From: Alphaproteobacteria bacterium
GTDB taxonomy: Bacteria; Pseudomonadota; Alphaproteobacteria; CACIAM-22H2
Assembly (NCBI GenBank): GCA_016869415.1
Contig: VGEI01000023.1
Span: 1-19,861 of the forward strand
Direction: 5' to 3'
Length of the DNA: 19,861 nt
The notes below the pieces were generated by a model. That model saw only the letters and a program-made list of their open reading frames with translations, searched no databases and was not told the origin of the DNA. This document shows positions 1 to 7,135 of this stretch, in pieces; position 1 is the first letter of the stretch, and each line of letters begins with the position of its first letter. Made by a program: the position numbers and the translations under genes.

Positions 1-791
1 ATCAGATAGCGGATGCGGATGATGTCTTCCTGGATCGCGCGCTCTCGCTTGTAGATAGGCCGCAGCGTGGCAAAGCCGGCGTAAAGCTTCTGGATCTTCC
101 CGAAACGCTCGCGCAGCGCCTCGATGTAGGTCCACTCGCGTGCGAGCTCGTCACCGCGGCCGACCAGCTCGCCCTTGTGCTCACGCCCGTACCCGAGCTT
201 TTCGGCGAGGGTTACATAGGCTTCCTGGAGCTTCTTCTGGTTGTCAGGCAGCGAAGCAAGCTGCTCGTACTCGGCGCGATCGACCGAATCGATGGACTTG
301 CCTTCCTTCGACCAGGCGAACTGCAGCGCCACCCGCGCCTTGGCCAGCTCGCGGTGGTGCGGCTCGACCGTCCACGATGCCGAGCCATCGAGAAGCTCCG
401 AAGGGATCGAATCGCCCGGGCGAATCTCCTTGACGTACTTCAGGCCGCGTTTGACGATCTTGAGCAGCTCAGCGTCCTGCGAGTCCTTGGCGACGCCGAA
501 CGAGCCGATTACGAGATCGATCGGCAACGCAGCACGCACTTCACCCAGCGGTACATTGTAGGTCGGTTCGCCACTTGTCGGCGACAGCGTGAACACCGCT
601 TCCTTCACCTTGAAGACGGCGTGCTCGAAGGCGAAATGCGTCGGCTGGGTAGCCTTCTTGGGCTCAGGAATGCTCGTCTCGGCTTCGACCGCCGGCGCCG
701 CGCCGTCGGCCGGTGCCGCGGCCGCCTGGGCTTCAGCCGCCACGCCTGAAGCACCGTCGCTCGACGGCGAAACTCCCAGTGGTTCAGCCAT
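1..791 (-). CDS. Unknown protein, paralogue 1 of a tandem triplet (3' end beyond window)
   Basis: I do not recognise this family. Reading from the ATG at 791, 263 codons stay open to the window edge, so the C-terminus is missing. The start has a purine-rich GAGGGAG just upstream. An Ala/Pro-rich tail of about 45 residues leads into a conserved region with the motifs FEHAVFKVKEA, YNVPLGEV, EIRPGDSIPSELLDGSASW and YIEALRERFGKIQKLYA. These recur almost unchanged in the gene at 850-1863, and the two are clearly more than half identical by eye. The second half is charged and probably helical. There is no signal peptide, membrane segment or obvious catalytic motif, so a cytosolic structural, adaptor or binding role is possible but unproven. 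It lies 58 nt downstream of its sister gene on the same strand and is probably co-transcribed with it. Confidence 0.85.
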   Translation of the reverse strand, partial: MAEPLGVSPSSDGASGVAAEAQAAAAPADGAAPAVEAETSIPEPKKATQPTHFAFEHAVFKVKEAVFTLSPTSGEPTYNVPLGEVRAALPIDLVIGSFGVAKDSQDAELLKIVKRGLKYVKEIRPGDSIPSELLDGSASWTVEPHHRELAKARVALQFAWSKEGKSIDSVDRAEYEQLASLPDNQKKLQEAYVTLAEKLGYGREHKGELVGRGDELAREWTYIEALRERFGKIQKLYAGFATLRPIYKRERAIQEDIIRIRYL

Positions 792-849
792 GCTCCCTCT
801 TCACCTGACGCCCTCCATCGCCATCAGCCGCGTACCATCGCAGGCGGAC

Positions 850-1863
850 TTAGCGCTGAAGGCCCCACTCACTATCGAGGGGGAAGTGCCGAGCAGCAAA
901 TTGATACGTGACACGGGTCAGACGATCAAGATGGGCGCTGCGCTCGATAATGACCCCCGACCACTGCTCGAGCAATCCGTCCCATCTCATGAAGCGGTGA
1001 TGCAAGTCATCGCGCATTTCCCGGATATATTTGATTTGGCCCGGAAACTTCTTCATCGTCGTAAGGATCTCGCCGGTATTGCCGTCAATCTGCTCGAAGA
1101 TACTGACGATGTCGTCGACCGGCTTCTTCATCAGGATGCGCACGCGCTTGACATCCTCGAGAATGCTCCGCTCGCGCTTGTAGACGCCCATGAGCGCGGC
1201 GAAGTTCGCATAAAGCTTCTGAATCTTTCCCGCTCGCTCGCGCAGGGCCTCAATGTAGGACAGCTCGCGCGCCAGCTCCTCGATCTTCGCTATGACTTCC
1301 TGCTTGCGCTCAAGGCCGAGCCCGAGCTTTTCGGCCATCACCTCGAACGCCTCCTGCACCTTTTTCTTCGTCTCCGGCATGCTGGCAATGGATTCGAGCT
1401 CCGCAGCATCGACGGATTCCAATGCTTTGCCGCTCATCCACGAGACGAGTTGCACCGTGATTCGGGCATGAGCGATCTCGCGGTGATGGGGCTCCACCTT
1501 CCACGAAGCGCTGCCGTCTAGCAGCTCGCTGGGGATCGAATCCCCCGGGCGAATCTCCTTGACGAATTTGAGGCTGCGCTTCACCACCTGCAGCAGATCC
1601 GCGTCGGGAGACGACTGCTTGATCTGAAAGGAACCCGCCACTGTATCGATCGGCAGCGTCGCGCGGACGTCACCGAGCGGCACGTTGTAGACCGGATCAC
1701 CGGAGATCGGCGACAGGCTGAAATAGGCTTCCTTGACGCTGAATACGGCATGCTCGAACGTGAAATGCGTCGGCTTAGCGGCCTTACGCGGCTCGGGCAG
1801 TGCGGTCGGCGCTGGCTTTTCGCCGGCACTTGGTTGCTCAAGAGTTTCAGCCGTGTCCGACAT
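850..1863 (-). CDS. Unknown protein, paralogue 2 of a tandem triplet
   Basis: This is a complete 337-residue member of the unrecognised family. The start ATG at 1863 has AGGA seven nt upstream, and the stop is TAA. A Pro/Ala-rich N-terminal tail (about 1-30) precedes a conserved domain: FEHAVFSVKEAYFSL about 34-48, YNVPLGDV about 59-66, and EIRPGDSIPSELLDGSASW about 103-121. A long, charged, probably helical half follows (SYIEALRER about 207-215, KRERSILEDVKRVRILMKK). The protein ends with a block, TRVTYQFAARHF, that is also seen in paralogue 3. No signal peptide, transmembrane helix, Walker motif or helix-turn-helix is evident. It sits 91 nt downstream of the copy beside enzyme I. Having intact reading frames in both this copy and copy 1 argues that the family is functional. 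Function unknown. Confidence 0.88.
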   Translation of the reverse strand: MSDTAETLEQPSAGEKPAPTALPEPRKAAKPTHFTFEHAVFSVKEAYFSLSPISGDPVYNVPLGDVRATLPIDTVAGSFQIKQSSPDADLLQVVKRSLKFVKEIRPGDSIPSELLDGSASWKVEPHHREIAHARITVQLVSWMSGKALESVDAAELESIASMPETKKKVQEAFEVMAEKLGLGLERKQEVIAKIEELARELSYIEALRERAGKIQKLYANFAALMGVYKRERSILEDVKRVRILMKKPVDDIVSIFEQIDGNTGEILTTMKKFPGQIKYIREMRDDLHHRFMRWDGLLEQWSGVIIERSAHLDRLTRVTYQFAARHFPLDSEWGLQR

Positions 1864-1954
1864 CTCAAGATCCTAGCTTACCGCCGGCGCCATGCCGGTG
1901 GCCCAATCACGCCTACGCCTTATGACTAATACGGGACGATCCTTAATGAACCGT

Positions 1955-2961
1955 CTACCGGCTCGGTCTGTTGGGCTGCCCCCCATACTGCAAAGTCCAG
2001 TTCTCATCCTGGGAAAAGTGGCGCGCCATGAAGCGGTAGGTCGCCCGCAGAAGGGCCTCGGCTGGCGTGCCTATTTCCACCGCAAGATCCTGCCACCGGC
2101 CGATTAGGCCGTCCCAAGGCATAAATTTACTATGCAGAGTGTCGCGCGTCTCCCGAATAAATCCAATTTGTCTCTCAAAATTTCCTAAAACACTAACTAT
2201 CTCGCTTGTTTGCCCGTCGATCTGGACGAAGATGCCCTCGAACTCGGCCATCGGCTTGCGCATAAGAACGAGAACCCGCCGGATTTCCTCGGAGAAACCG
2301 CGCTCCGGCCCGTAGAGGGCGGCGAGCTGCCCGAGCTTCATGACGATCATCTTCACGGCCGCAAAGCGGTCGCGCAGCGCCTCGATGTAGCTGAGCTCGC
2401 GTGCCAGCCGGTCGACGCGATCGAGAACCTCGACCCGGCGCGCGCGTCCGAGGCCAAGCCGTTCCGCAATCGTGGTGATCGCTTCCTGCATCTTGTCCCG
2501 GATCTCCGGATCGTTCGCCAGCTTCAACAGGTCCGTCACGTCGCGGGCACTTGCTTCCTTGCCCGCCATCCAGGTGCCAAGTTGCACCCGCAGCCGGCTT
2601 TCGGCGATCACCCGATGGCGATCGTCAACGCTCCACGATGCGGAGCCGTCGAGCAACTCGCTGGGTATCGAATCGCCAGGATGGATGCGTTTGACGAAGG
2701 CTAGCCCCTTCCGGACGACGTTTAGCAGTTCGCCGTCTGCCGTTCCGGCCAGATTGAAGGCCGAGGCCAGCTGCGGCAGGGTCAGAACTCCCTGCACGTC
2801 GCCGAGAGGCACGTAGAAGGTCGCCTCGCCGGTGTCGGCCGCCGGAGAGAAGTAGGAGCCAGGAACGCTGACACCTTGTGCACAAAGCGGAATTGCTGGC
2901 TTTCGGCGGGCGCTTTCGGCTCGGGCAGATCGACTGCGGGGGTTTTGGGATCCGCCGCCAT
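1955..2961 (-). CDS. Unknown protein, paralogue 3 of the triplet, with an apparent one-base frameshift near 2871
   Basis: The C-terminal part (frame ending at TAG 1955) is a clear but more divergent member of the same family. It keeps YVPLGDV, HPGDSIPSELLDGSASW, LSYIEALRDRF and the final TYRFMARHF block. The natural start is the ATG at 2961, eight nt after the enzyme I stop. It opens with the family-like MAADPKT...LPEPKAPAESQQFRFVHKV, but that frame stops at 2782-2784 after 59 codons. Adding one A on the + strand at about 2871 (T on the coding strand) gives FVHKVFSVPGSYFSP, which aligns with FEHAVFSVKEAYFSL of copy 2. This points to a single lost base or a sequencing error. The open frame also runs upstream into enzyme I, but those residues are an out-of-frame shadow. 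As read, no full-length protein is made. Confidence 0.75.
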
Positions 2962-2969
2962 TGGGGCGC

Positions 2970-4775
2970 TCAGCGCAACGCGTTGAAGTCGTCGAGCAGC
3001 GCCGAGATTCGCGCCTGATCGGACTGGTCCATGATGCTACGGGCGCGCGTCGAGGCCGCCTCGAGAGCCAGCGAACGGACGCGCTGCTTGATCCGCGGCA
3101 GCTTGATCGGCGACATGGACAGCTCGCGGATGCCCAGGCCCAGGAGCAGCGCGGTATAGCGCGGATCGCCGGCGATCTCACCGCACAGGCTAATCGAAAT
3201 TCGGTTGCGCAAAGCCGCTTCGGTGGTGAATTGGATGAGCCGCAACACCGCCGGATGGAGCGGGTTGTAGAGATGAGCCACCTGCTCGTCGCCGCGGTCG
3301 ATAGCCAGCGTGTACATGGTCAGGTCGTTCGTGCCGATGGCGAAGAAGTCGCATACCTGAGCCAGCGCATCGGCGGCGAGGGCCGCGCCGGGGACCTCGA
3401 TCATCGCACCGACCGGTGGCAGCGGATCGGGAAGCTTGACGCCGCGCCGCATCAAGCGACGTGCCACCTTGGCCAGCACGGTCCGCACTTCGCGCACCTC
3501 ACCCACTGTGGCGATCATCGGTAGCAGGATGCGCACCGGACCGTGCTCAGCGGCACGCAGGATCGCCGCAAGCTGCGTCTCCAACAGCTCCGGCCGTGAA
3601 AGGCTGAGGCGTATGGCCCGAAGGCCGAGTGCCGGATTGGCCCCCGGCGCAGCGTCACCGCCGATCGCCGAGGCCAGCTTCTCGCCGCCGACATCCAGCG
3701 TGCGGATGGTCACCGGCCGGCCGCCCATGCCCTCGACGATCTCGCGCAGCAGCCGCGTCTGTTCGTCTTCGTCGGGTATATCGTCGCGATTCATGAACAT
3801 GAACTCGGTGCGTAGCAGCCCCACTCCCGCCGCCCCAACCGCACGCGCCTGCTCGATTTCGCGCGGCAGCTCGATGTTGACGTCGAGCCGCACCTCGACG
3901 CCGTCGCGGGTCACCGCAGGAAGCCGCGCCAAGCGCGCCAGCTGCCGCTGCTCGCGCACGAACTCGACGCGGCGACGCTCATATGCTTCGAGCGTGGCGG
4001 CGGTCGGCCGGACGATGACCTTGCCCGAGCTTCCGTCGATGATGACCACATCGTGCGTGCGCACCGTGCCGATGATGCCGGCGACACCCAGAACGGCGGG
4101 CAGCCCCATGGCGCGCGCCATGATCGCGGTATGCCCTTCAGCGCCACCGAGTACGGTGCAGAAACCAGCGAGGCGTTCGGGATCCATCAGCGCGGTGTCG
4201 GCCGGCGTGATCTCCTCAGAAACGACGATGGTCCCTTCGGGCAGGTTCCTGAACGCCTGGTAGGGAACCCGGGTAAGATTGCGGATCAGGCGCGTACCGA
4301 CCTCGCGGACCTCCTGCACCCGCGCTGCGAGATAGGCGTCTTCCATAGCCGCAAAGCCCTGGGCGATGGCGCCGATTTCCGCCTGGACAGCGGCTTCCGC
4401 GTTCAGGCGTTCTTCCATGATACGCCGCTCGACGCCGCGAACCAGCCGCGAGTGCGAGAGCATCTGGATATGCGCGTCGAGCAGGAAACCGATCTCCTCC
4501 GCCACGTTGGGCGGCAGGTTGGCGCTCTTCGAGCCGAGCTTGGTGAGCTGGCGCAGCGACTTGTCGACGGCTGCCCGGAAACGGTCGCGTTCGTCCTCAA
4601 CCTTGTCGGCGTCGACCGTGTGCTCCGGCACGGCAACATCGCCCGCCTCGTGCAGGTGGGCCGGGCCGATCGCGATGCCGGGCGAGACCCCAAGCCCTTC
4701 GAACACACGCTCGCCCTCGCCGGCGGCACGGCGGGCGCCGCGCCGTCGCGACCGCCGAGGGGTCTCACTTCTCAT
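2970..4775 (-). CDS. ptsP: Phosphoenolpyruvate-protein phosphotransferase (PTS enzyme I, no GAF domain)
   Basis: Cytosolic enzyme I autophosphorylates from PEP and passes the phosphate to HPr. The protein has 601 residues from the ATG at 4775. An in-frame ATG at 4811 would add only 12 residues encoded inside HPr. The EI N-terminal domain spans about 25-150. The phosphohistidine swivel follows, with GGAEGHTAIMARAMGLP and active His215. The PEP-binding barrel contains GLLRTEFMFMNRD (about 319-331), GTNDLTMY (481-488) and SLCGEIAGD with Cys531. There is no N-terminal GAF domain, so the architecture is that of PtsI rather than the PtsP of the nitrogen PTS. I use ptsP because alphaproteobacterial EI genes of this kind usually carry that name. 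It overlaps the HPr gene by 11 nt, so translation is probably coupled. The Arg-rich N-terminal tail is somewhat unusual. Confidence 0.95.
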   Translation of the reverse strand: MRSETPRRSRRRGARRAAGEGERVFEGLGVSPGIAIGPAHLHEAGDVAVPEHTVDADKVEDERDRFRAAVDKSLRQLTKLGSKSANLPPNVAEEIGFLLDAHIQMLSHSRLVRGVERRIMEERLNAEAAVQAEIGAIAQGFAAMEDAYLAARVQEVREVGTRLIRNLTRVPYQAFRNLPEGTIVVSEEITPADTALMDPERLAGFCTVLGGAEGHTAIMARAMGLPAVLGVAGIIGTVRTHDVVIIDGSSGKVIVRPTAATLEAYERRRVEFVREQRQLARLARLPAVTRDGVEVRLDVNIELPREIEQARAVGAAGVGLLRTEFMFMNRDDIPDEDEQTRLLREIVEGMGGRPVTIRTLDVGGEKLASAIGGDAAPGANPALGLRAIRLSLSRPELLETQLAAILRAAEHGPVRILLPMIATVGEVREVRTVLAKVARRLMRRGVKLPDPLPPVGAMIEVPGAALAADALAQVCDFFAIGTNDLTMYTLAIDRGDEQVAHLYNPLHPAVLRLIQFTTEAALRNRISISLCGEIAGDPRYTALLLGLGIRELSMSPIKLPRIKQRVRSLALEAASTRARSIMDQSDQARISALLDDFNALR

Positions 4776-5085
4776 CGAAACCTGCCGCGACCAAGGCACT
4801 GAGGGCCTCAACGGCCTCTTGCGCTTGGCGCCCGGTGGCGCGGATGTCGACCGGGCACCCGGGCGACGCCGCCAACATCATAAGTCCCATGATCGAGACG
4901 CCGGAGACCGTGCTGTCCTTCTTGGAGACGGTGATCGCGGCGTCGAACTGGGCGGCGAGCTTGACGAACTTGGCGGCGGCGCGGGCGTGCAGACCCTTCT
5001 GATTGACGATCGTGACCGTCCGTTCCACCGCGGCAACGCCAGCCTGCGCCGACACCTCGGCTTCGCCGGAACGACTCTCCGTCAT
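4765..5085 (-). CDS. ptsH: HPr phosphocarrier protein
   Basis: A 106-residue HPr-family protein. The phosphorelay site is in KGLHARAAAKFV, with His33 accepting phosphate from enzyme I. The regulatory serine is Ser64 in SGVSIMGLMML, equivalent to Ser46 of classic HPr and the expected target of the HprK encoded upstream. Compared with the usual 85-90 residues there is an extra N-terminal tail of about 20 residues before VERTVTIVNQKGL. Either this organism carries the extension or the true start lies slightly downstream, though no better internal ATG is visible. It lies 10 nt after the EIIA gene and overlaps the enzyme I start by 11 nt. The conserved Ser with HprK nearby supports two-way control of HPr. 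Confidence 0.95.
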   Translation of the reverse strand: MTESRSGEAEVSAQAGVAAVERTVTIVNQKGLHARAAAKFVKLAAQFDAAITVSKKDSTVSGVSIMGLMMLAASPGCPVDIRATGRQAQEAVEALSALVAAGFDEK

Positions 5086-5095
5086 ACGGCTCCGC

Positions 5096-5503
5096 TCACT
5101 TCACCTCGCCAGCAAGCAGCTGGGAGGCGACGTTGATGTACTTGCGTCCGGCCTCCCGCGCCGAGGCGACGGCGTCGCCGAGTTTCTCCGTATTACGCAC
5201 GCTGGCCAGTTTGATGAGCATCGGCAGGTTCATCCCTGCAATGACCTCGATCTTGGCGCGGTCCATGATCGAAATCGCCAGGTTGGAGGGCGTGCCGCCG
5301 AACATGTCGGTGAGCACCACGACCCCGGACCCGTCATCCACCCGCGACACTTGGTCGATGATCTCGCGTCGCCGCTGCTCCATGTCGTCTTCCGGTCCGA
5401 TGCAGACAGCTGCCACGTTGCGCTGCGGCCCCACAACATGTTCAAGCGCAGCGATAAACTCGTCGGCGAGCCGTCCGTGAGTTACCAGCACCATACCGAT
5501 CAT
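5096..5503 (-). CDS. PTS EIIA component, mannose/fructose (EIIA-Man) type
   Basis: A 135-residue EIIA-Man domain protein. The start ATG at 5503 (MIGMVLVTHGRLADEF) has AAGGGA six nt upstream. It was chosen over a longer upstream frame whose first 45 residues are unrelated to the family and overlap rapZ. His9 in VTHGRLADEF is the expected phosphorylation site, and FGGTPSNLA is the second family signature (about 69-77). It would receive phosphate from HPr. No EIIB, IIC or IID gene follows, so a sensory or regulatory output is more likely than sugar uptake. Similar stand-alone EIIA-Man proteins are standard in alphaproteobacterial hprK-linked PTS clusters. It sits 34 nt downstream of rapZ. Confidence 0.93.
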   Translation of the reverse strand: MIGMVLVTHGRLADEFIAALEHVVGPQRNVAAVCIGPEDDMEQRRREIIDQVSRVDDGSGVVVLTDMFGGTPSNLAISIMDRAKIEVIAGMNLPMLIKLASVRNTEKLGDAVASAREAGRKYINVASQLLAGEVK

Positions 5504-5537
5504 AGAAGGTCCCTTTGTCCAGGAAAGGCTAAAATGC

Positions 5538-6512
5538 TCATGCGATCGCCGAACCGCTGGCACTCGCCGGCGTGGCGGCAGCGGGCCCGAGATCCTCGAC
5601 GCGCCGCTCCGGCGACAACTCGCGGTGCAGCACGGCACAGCGGCGGCCCCGGGCGCGAGCCCAGGCGTTGAGCCGCTCGGCCACGAAGACGGAGCGATGC
5701 CGTCCGCCGGTGCAGCCGGTGGCGATGGTCAGGTAGCTCTTGCCCTCGCGCTCGTAGCGCGGCAGGAGGGCGCTCAGCATCGAGGTCAGCCCATCGAGGA
5801 AGCTGGCGCAACCGCTGTCGGCCTCGATGTAGGAGGCAACCGTGACGTCGAGCCCAGTGAGCGGGCGCAGCTCGGCCTGATAGTGCGGATTGCTAAGAAA
5901 ACGGACATCGAACACCAGGTCCGCGTCGCGCGGCAGACCGTTGCGATAGGCGAAGGAGATGATCTGTATGGCGAGACCGGCAGGCGCCTCGATGGGCAGA
6001 CTGTCCTGGATGCGCCGCTTGAGATCGGCCTGCGACAGCGAGGACGTATCGATCAGCAAGTCGGCTCGATCGCGCAGGTCGCGCAGCAAGCCGCGCTCGA
6101 GCCGGATGCCGTCGGTGACGGCGCGGTCCATGGCCAGGGGATGGCGGCGGCGGGTCTCGGTGAAGCGGCGGCGCAGAACCTCGTCCTCGCAATCGACGAA
6201 CAGCAGGCGGACGTCGAGATTGGGCTCGCTGCGCGCCCGCTCCAGCGTCTCTAGAAGCGGCGCGGTGGCGAAACCGCGGGTCCGCGTGTCGACGCCGATT
6301 GCCAGAGCGCGACTGGGGACGTCCTCGGGGCGAACGAGCGAGGGCAGCAGCGAAAGCGGCAGGTTGTCGACCGCTTCGTATCCTGCGTCCTCAAGTGCGC
6401 GCAGGGCTGTGGTGCGGCCGGCACCCGACATGCCGGTGACCAGCGCGACGCGACGGGCCTTCTCTAGACCGGCCGGAGGCGGATCGACCCGAAGGGCAGT
6501 GTCGGAACTCAT
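5538..6512 (-). CDS. rapZ: RapZ family nucleotide-binding protein (RNase adapter)
   Basis: A 324-residue P-loop protein of the RapZ/YvcJ family. Walker A is GMSGAGRTT (27-35). Further family motifs are AVDNLP (47-52), GVDTRTRG (73-80), VRFLSNPHY (203-211) and the C-terminal GCTGGRHRSV (266-275). In enterobacteria RapZ binds GlmZ RNA and directs RNase E. In Bacillus the orthologue binds UDP-GlcNAc. Which role applies here cannot be read from the sequence. The protein is longer than the roughly 285-residue enterobacterial form, with about 20 extra N-terminal residues and an Ala-rich C-terminal tail. It follows hprK by 18 nt and precedes EIIA-Man by 34 nt, the usual order in alphaproteobacteria. 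Confidence 0.94.
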   Translation of the reverse strand: MSSDTALRVDPPPAGLEKARRVALVTGMSGAGRTTALRALEDAGYEAVDNLPLSLLPSLVRPEDVPSRALAIGVDTRTRGFATAPLLETLERARSEPNLDVRLLFVDCEDEVLRRRFTETRRRHPLAMDRAVTDGIRLERGLLRDLRDRADLLIDTSSLSQADLKRRIQDSLPIEAPAGLAIQIISFAYRNGLPRDADLVFDVRFLSNPHYQAELRPLTGLDVTVASYIEADSGCASFLDGLTSMLSALLPRYEREGKSYLTIATGCTGGRHRSVFVAERLNAWARARGRRCAVLHRELSPERRVEDLGPAAATPASASGSAIA

Positions 6513-6530
6513 GGATGGGGAGGCATGTGC

Positions 6531-6971
6531 TCAGGCCGTAACGCCGTCGATGGCCCGGCCGACCGCCAAGGCATGCGCCAGGGCGCGCAGCTTGGCCGGA
6601 GCGGAGGCCTCAAACGGCGCAATGGCGATCAGGGGCAGGTCCACCCCGAGATAAGAGCAGCGCTGGCCGGCGGGAAGACGCTCGACAGCTGAAGTCTCTA
6701 CAAGATCTACCGCCATGCTGACCCGGGAGCGTGACACGGAGGGGAGCGCCACGATACCCACCCCACGAATTTCCAGCTTGCCGACAATGGCCGCAGGGGA
6801 CGAGGCAATCAGGTCGCCCGCCTCGACCGCAAGGTCGGTGCGGTCATCGGCAACCAGGCGCGCGCCGCCATCGATGAGGCGCAGGGCGAGATCCGACTTG
6901 CCGCTGCCCGAGGGGCCGCGCAGCAAGATTCCCGCCCCGGCGAGTTCAATACAGCTGGCGTATATCTGCAT
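6531..6971 (-). CDS. hprK: HPr kinase/phosphorylase, short form (C-terminal domain only)
   Basis: A 146-residue protein corresponding to the catalytic C-terminal domain of HprK/P. Walker A is GPSGSGKSD (19-27), the conserved acidic pair is VADDRTDL (40-47), and the family signature KLEIRGVGIV follows at about 64-73. The roughly 130-residue N-terminal domain of Firmicute HprK is missing, as is normal in alphaproteobacteria, so this is not a truncation. It would phosphorylate and dephosphorylate HPr on Ser64, encoded three genes downstream. It heads the hprK-rapZ-EIIA-HPr-EI run. A gap of 164 nt full of inverted repeats separates it from chvG, so it may have its own promoter or be attenuated. 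Confidence 0.93.
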   Translation of the reverse strand: MQIYASCIELAGAGILLRGPSGSGKSDLALRLIDGGARLVADDRTDLAVEAGDLIASSPAAIVGKLEIRGVGIVALPSVSRSRVSMAVDLVETSAVERLPAGQRCSYLGVDLPLIAIAPFEASAPAKLRALAHALAVGRAIDGVTA

Positions 6972-7068
6972 TCTTGGCGGGTTTTAGGACACACCCGTGT
7001 TATCCGACCGGGAGGGTGCGCCGCCGCAGTCGTTAATGTCAACGATCCATGTTGCGGTGCAACCACGA

Positions 7069-7092
7069 CCTAGGACCGCCAAGGGTCCCAGG
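7069..7092 (-). other. Stem-loop in the chvG-hprK gap
   Basis: On the minus strand CCTGGGACC, a six-nt loop and GGTCCTAGG form a nine-bp stem with one G-U pair. No U tract follows, so it is a candidate attenuator, processing site or weak terminator for chvG rather than a textbook terminator. A second imperfect hairpin (CCTTT...AAAGG, 7115-7135) lies directly after the chvG stop. Short inverted repeats GTTGC/GCAAC (about 7051-7063) and TCGTT/AACGA (about 7030-7045) follow toward hprK. Confidence 0.5.
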
Positions 7093-7135
7093 CTACCAGC
7101 TTTAGCGGTACTAGCCTTTCGACCAGCCGAAAAGG

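Noticed and set aside
589..1521. Long plus-strand open frame (310 codons) opposite the unknown paralogues
   Set aside because: It is antisense to two genes whose proteins align with each other across this stretch; it has no family features and reflects high GC content.
2962..3181. Upstream extension of paralogue 3 into the enzyme I gene
   Set aside because: Residues there are an Arg/Ser-rich shadow of enzyme I and match nothing in the sister proteins; the ATG at 2961 in the other frame gives the family-like N-terminus.
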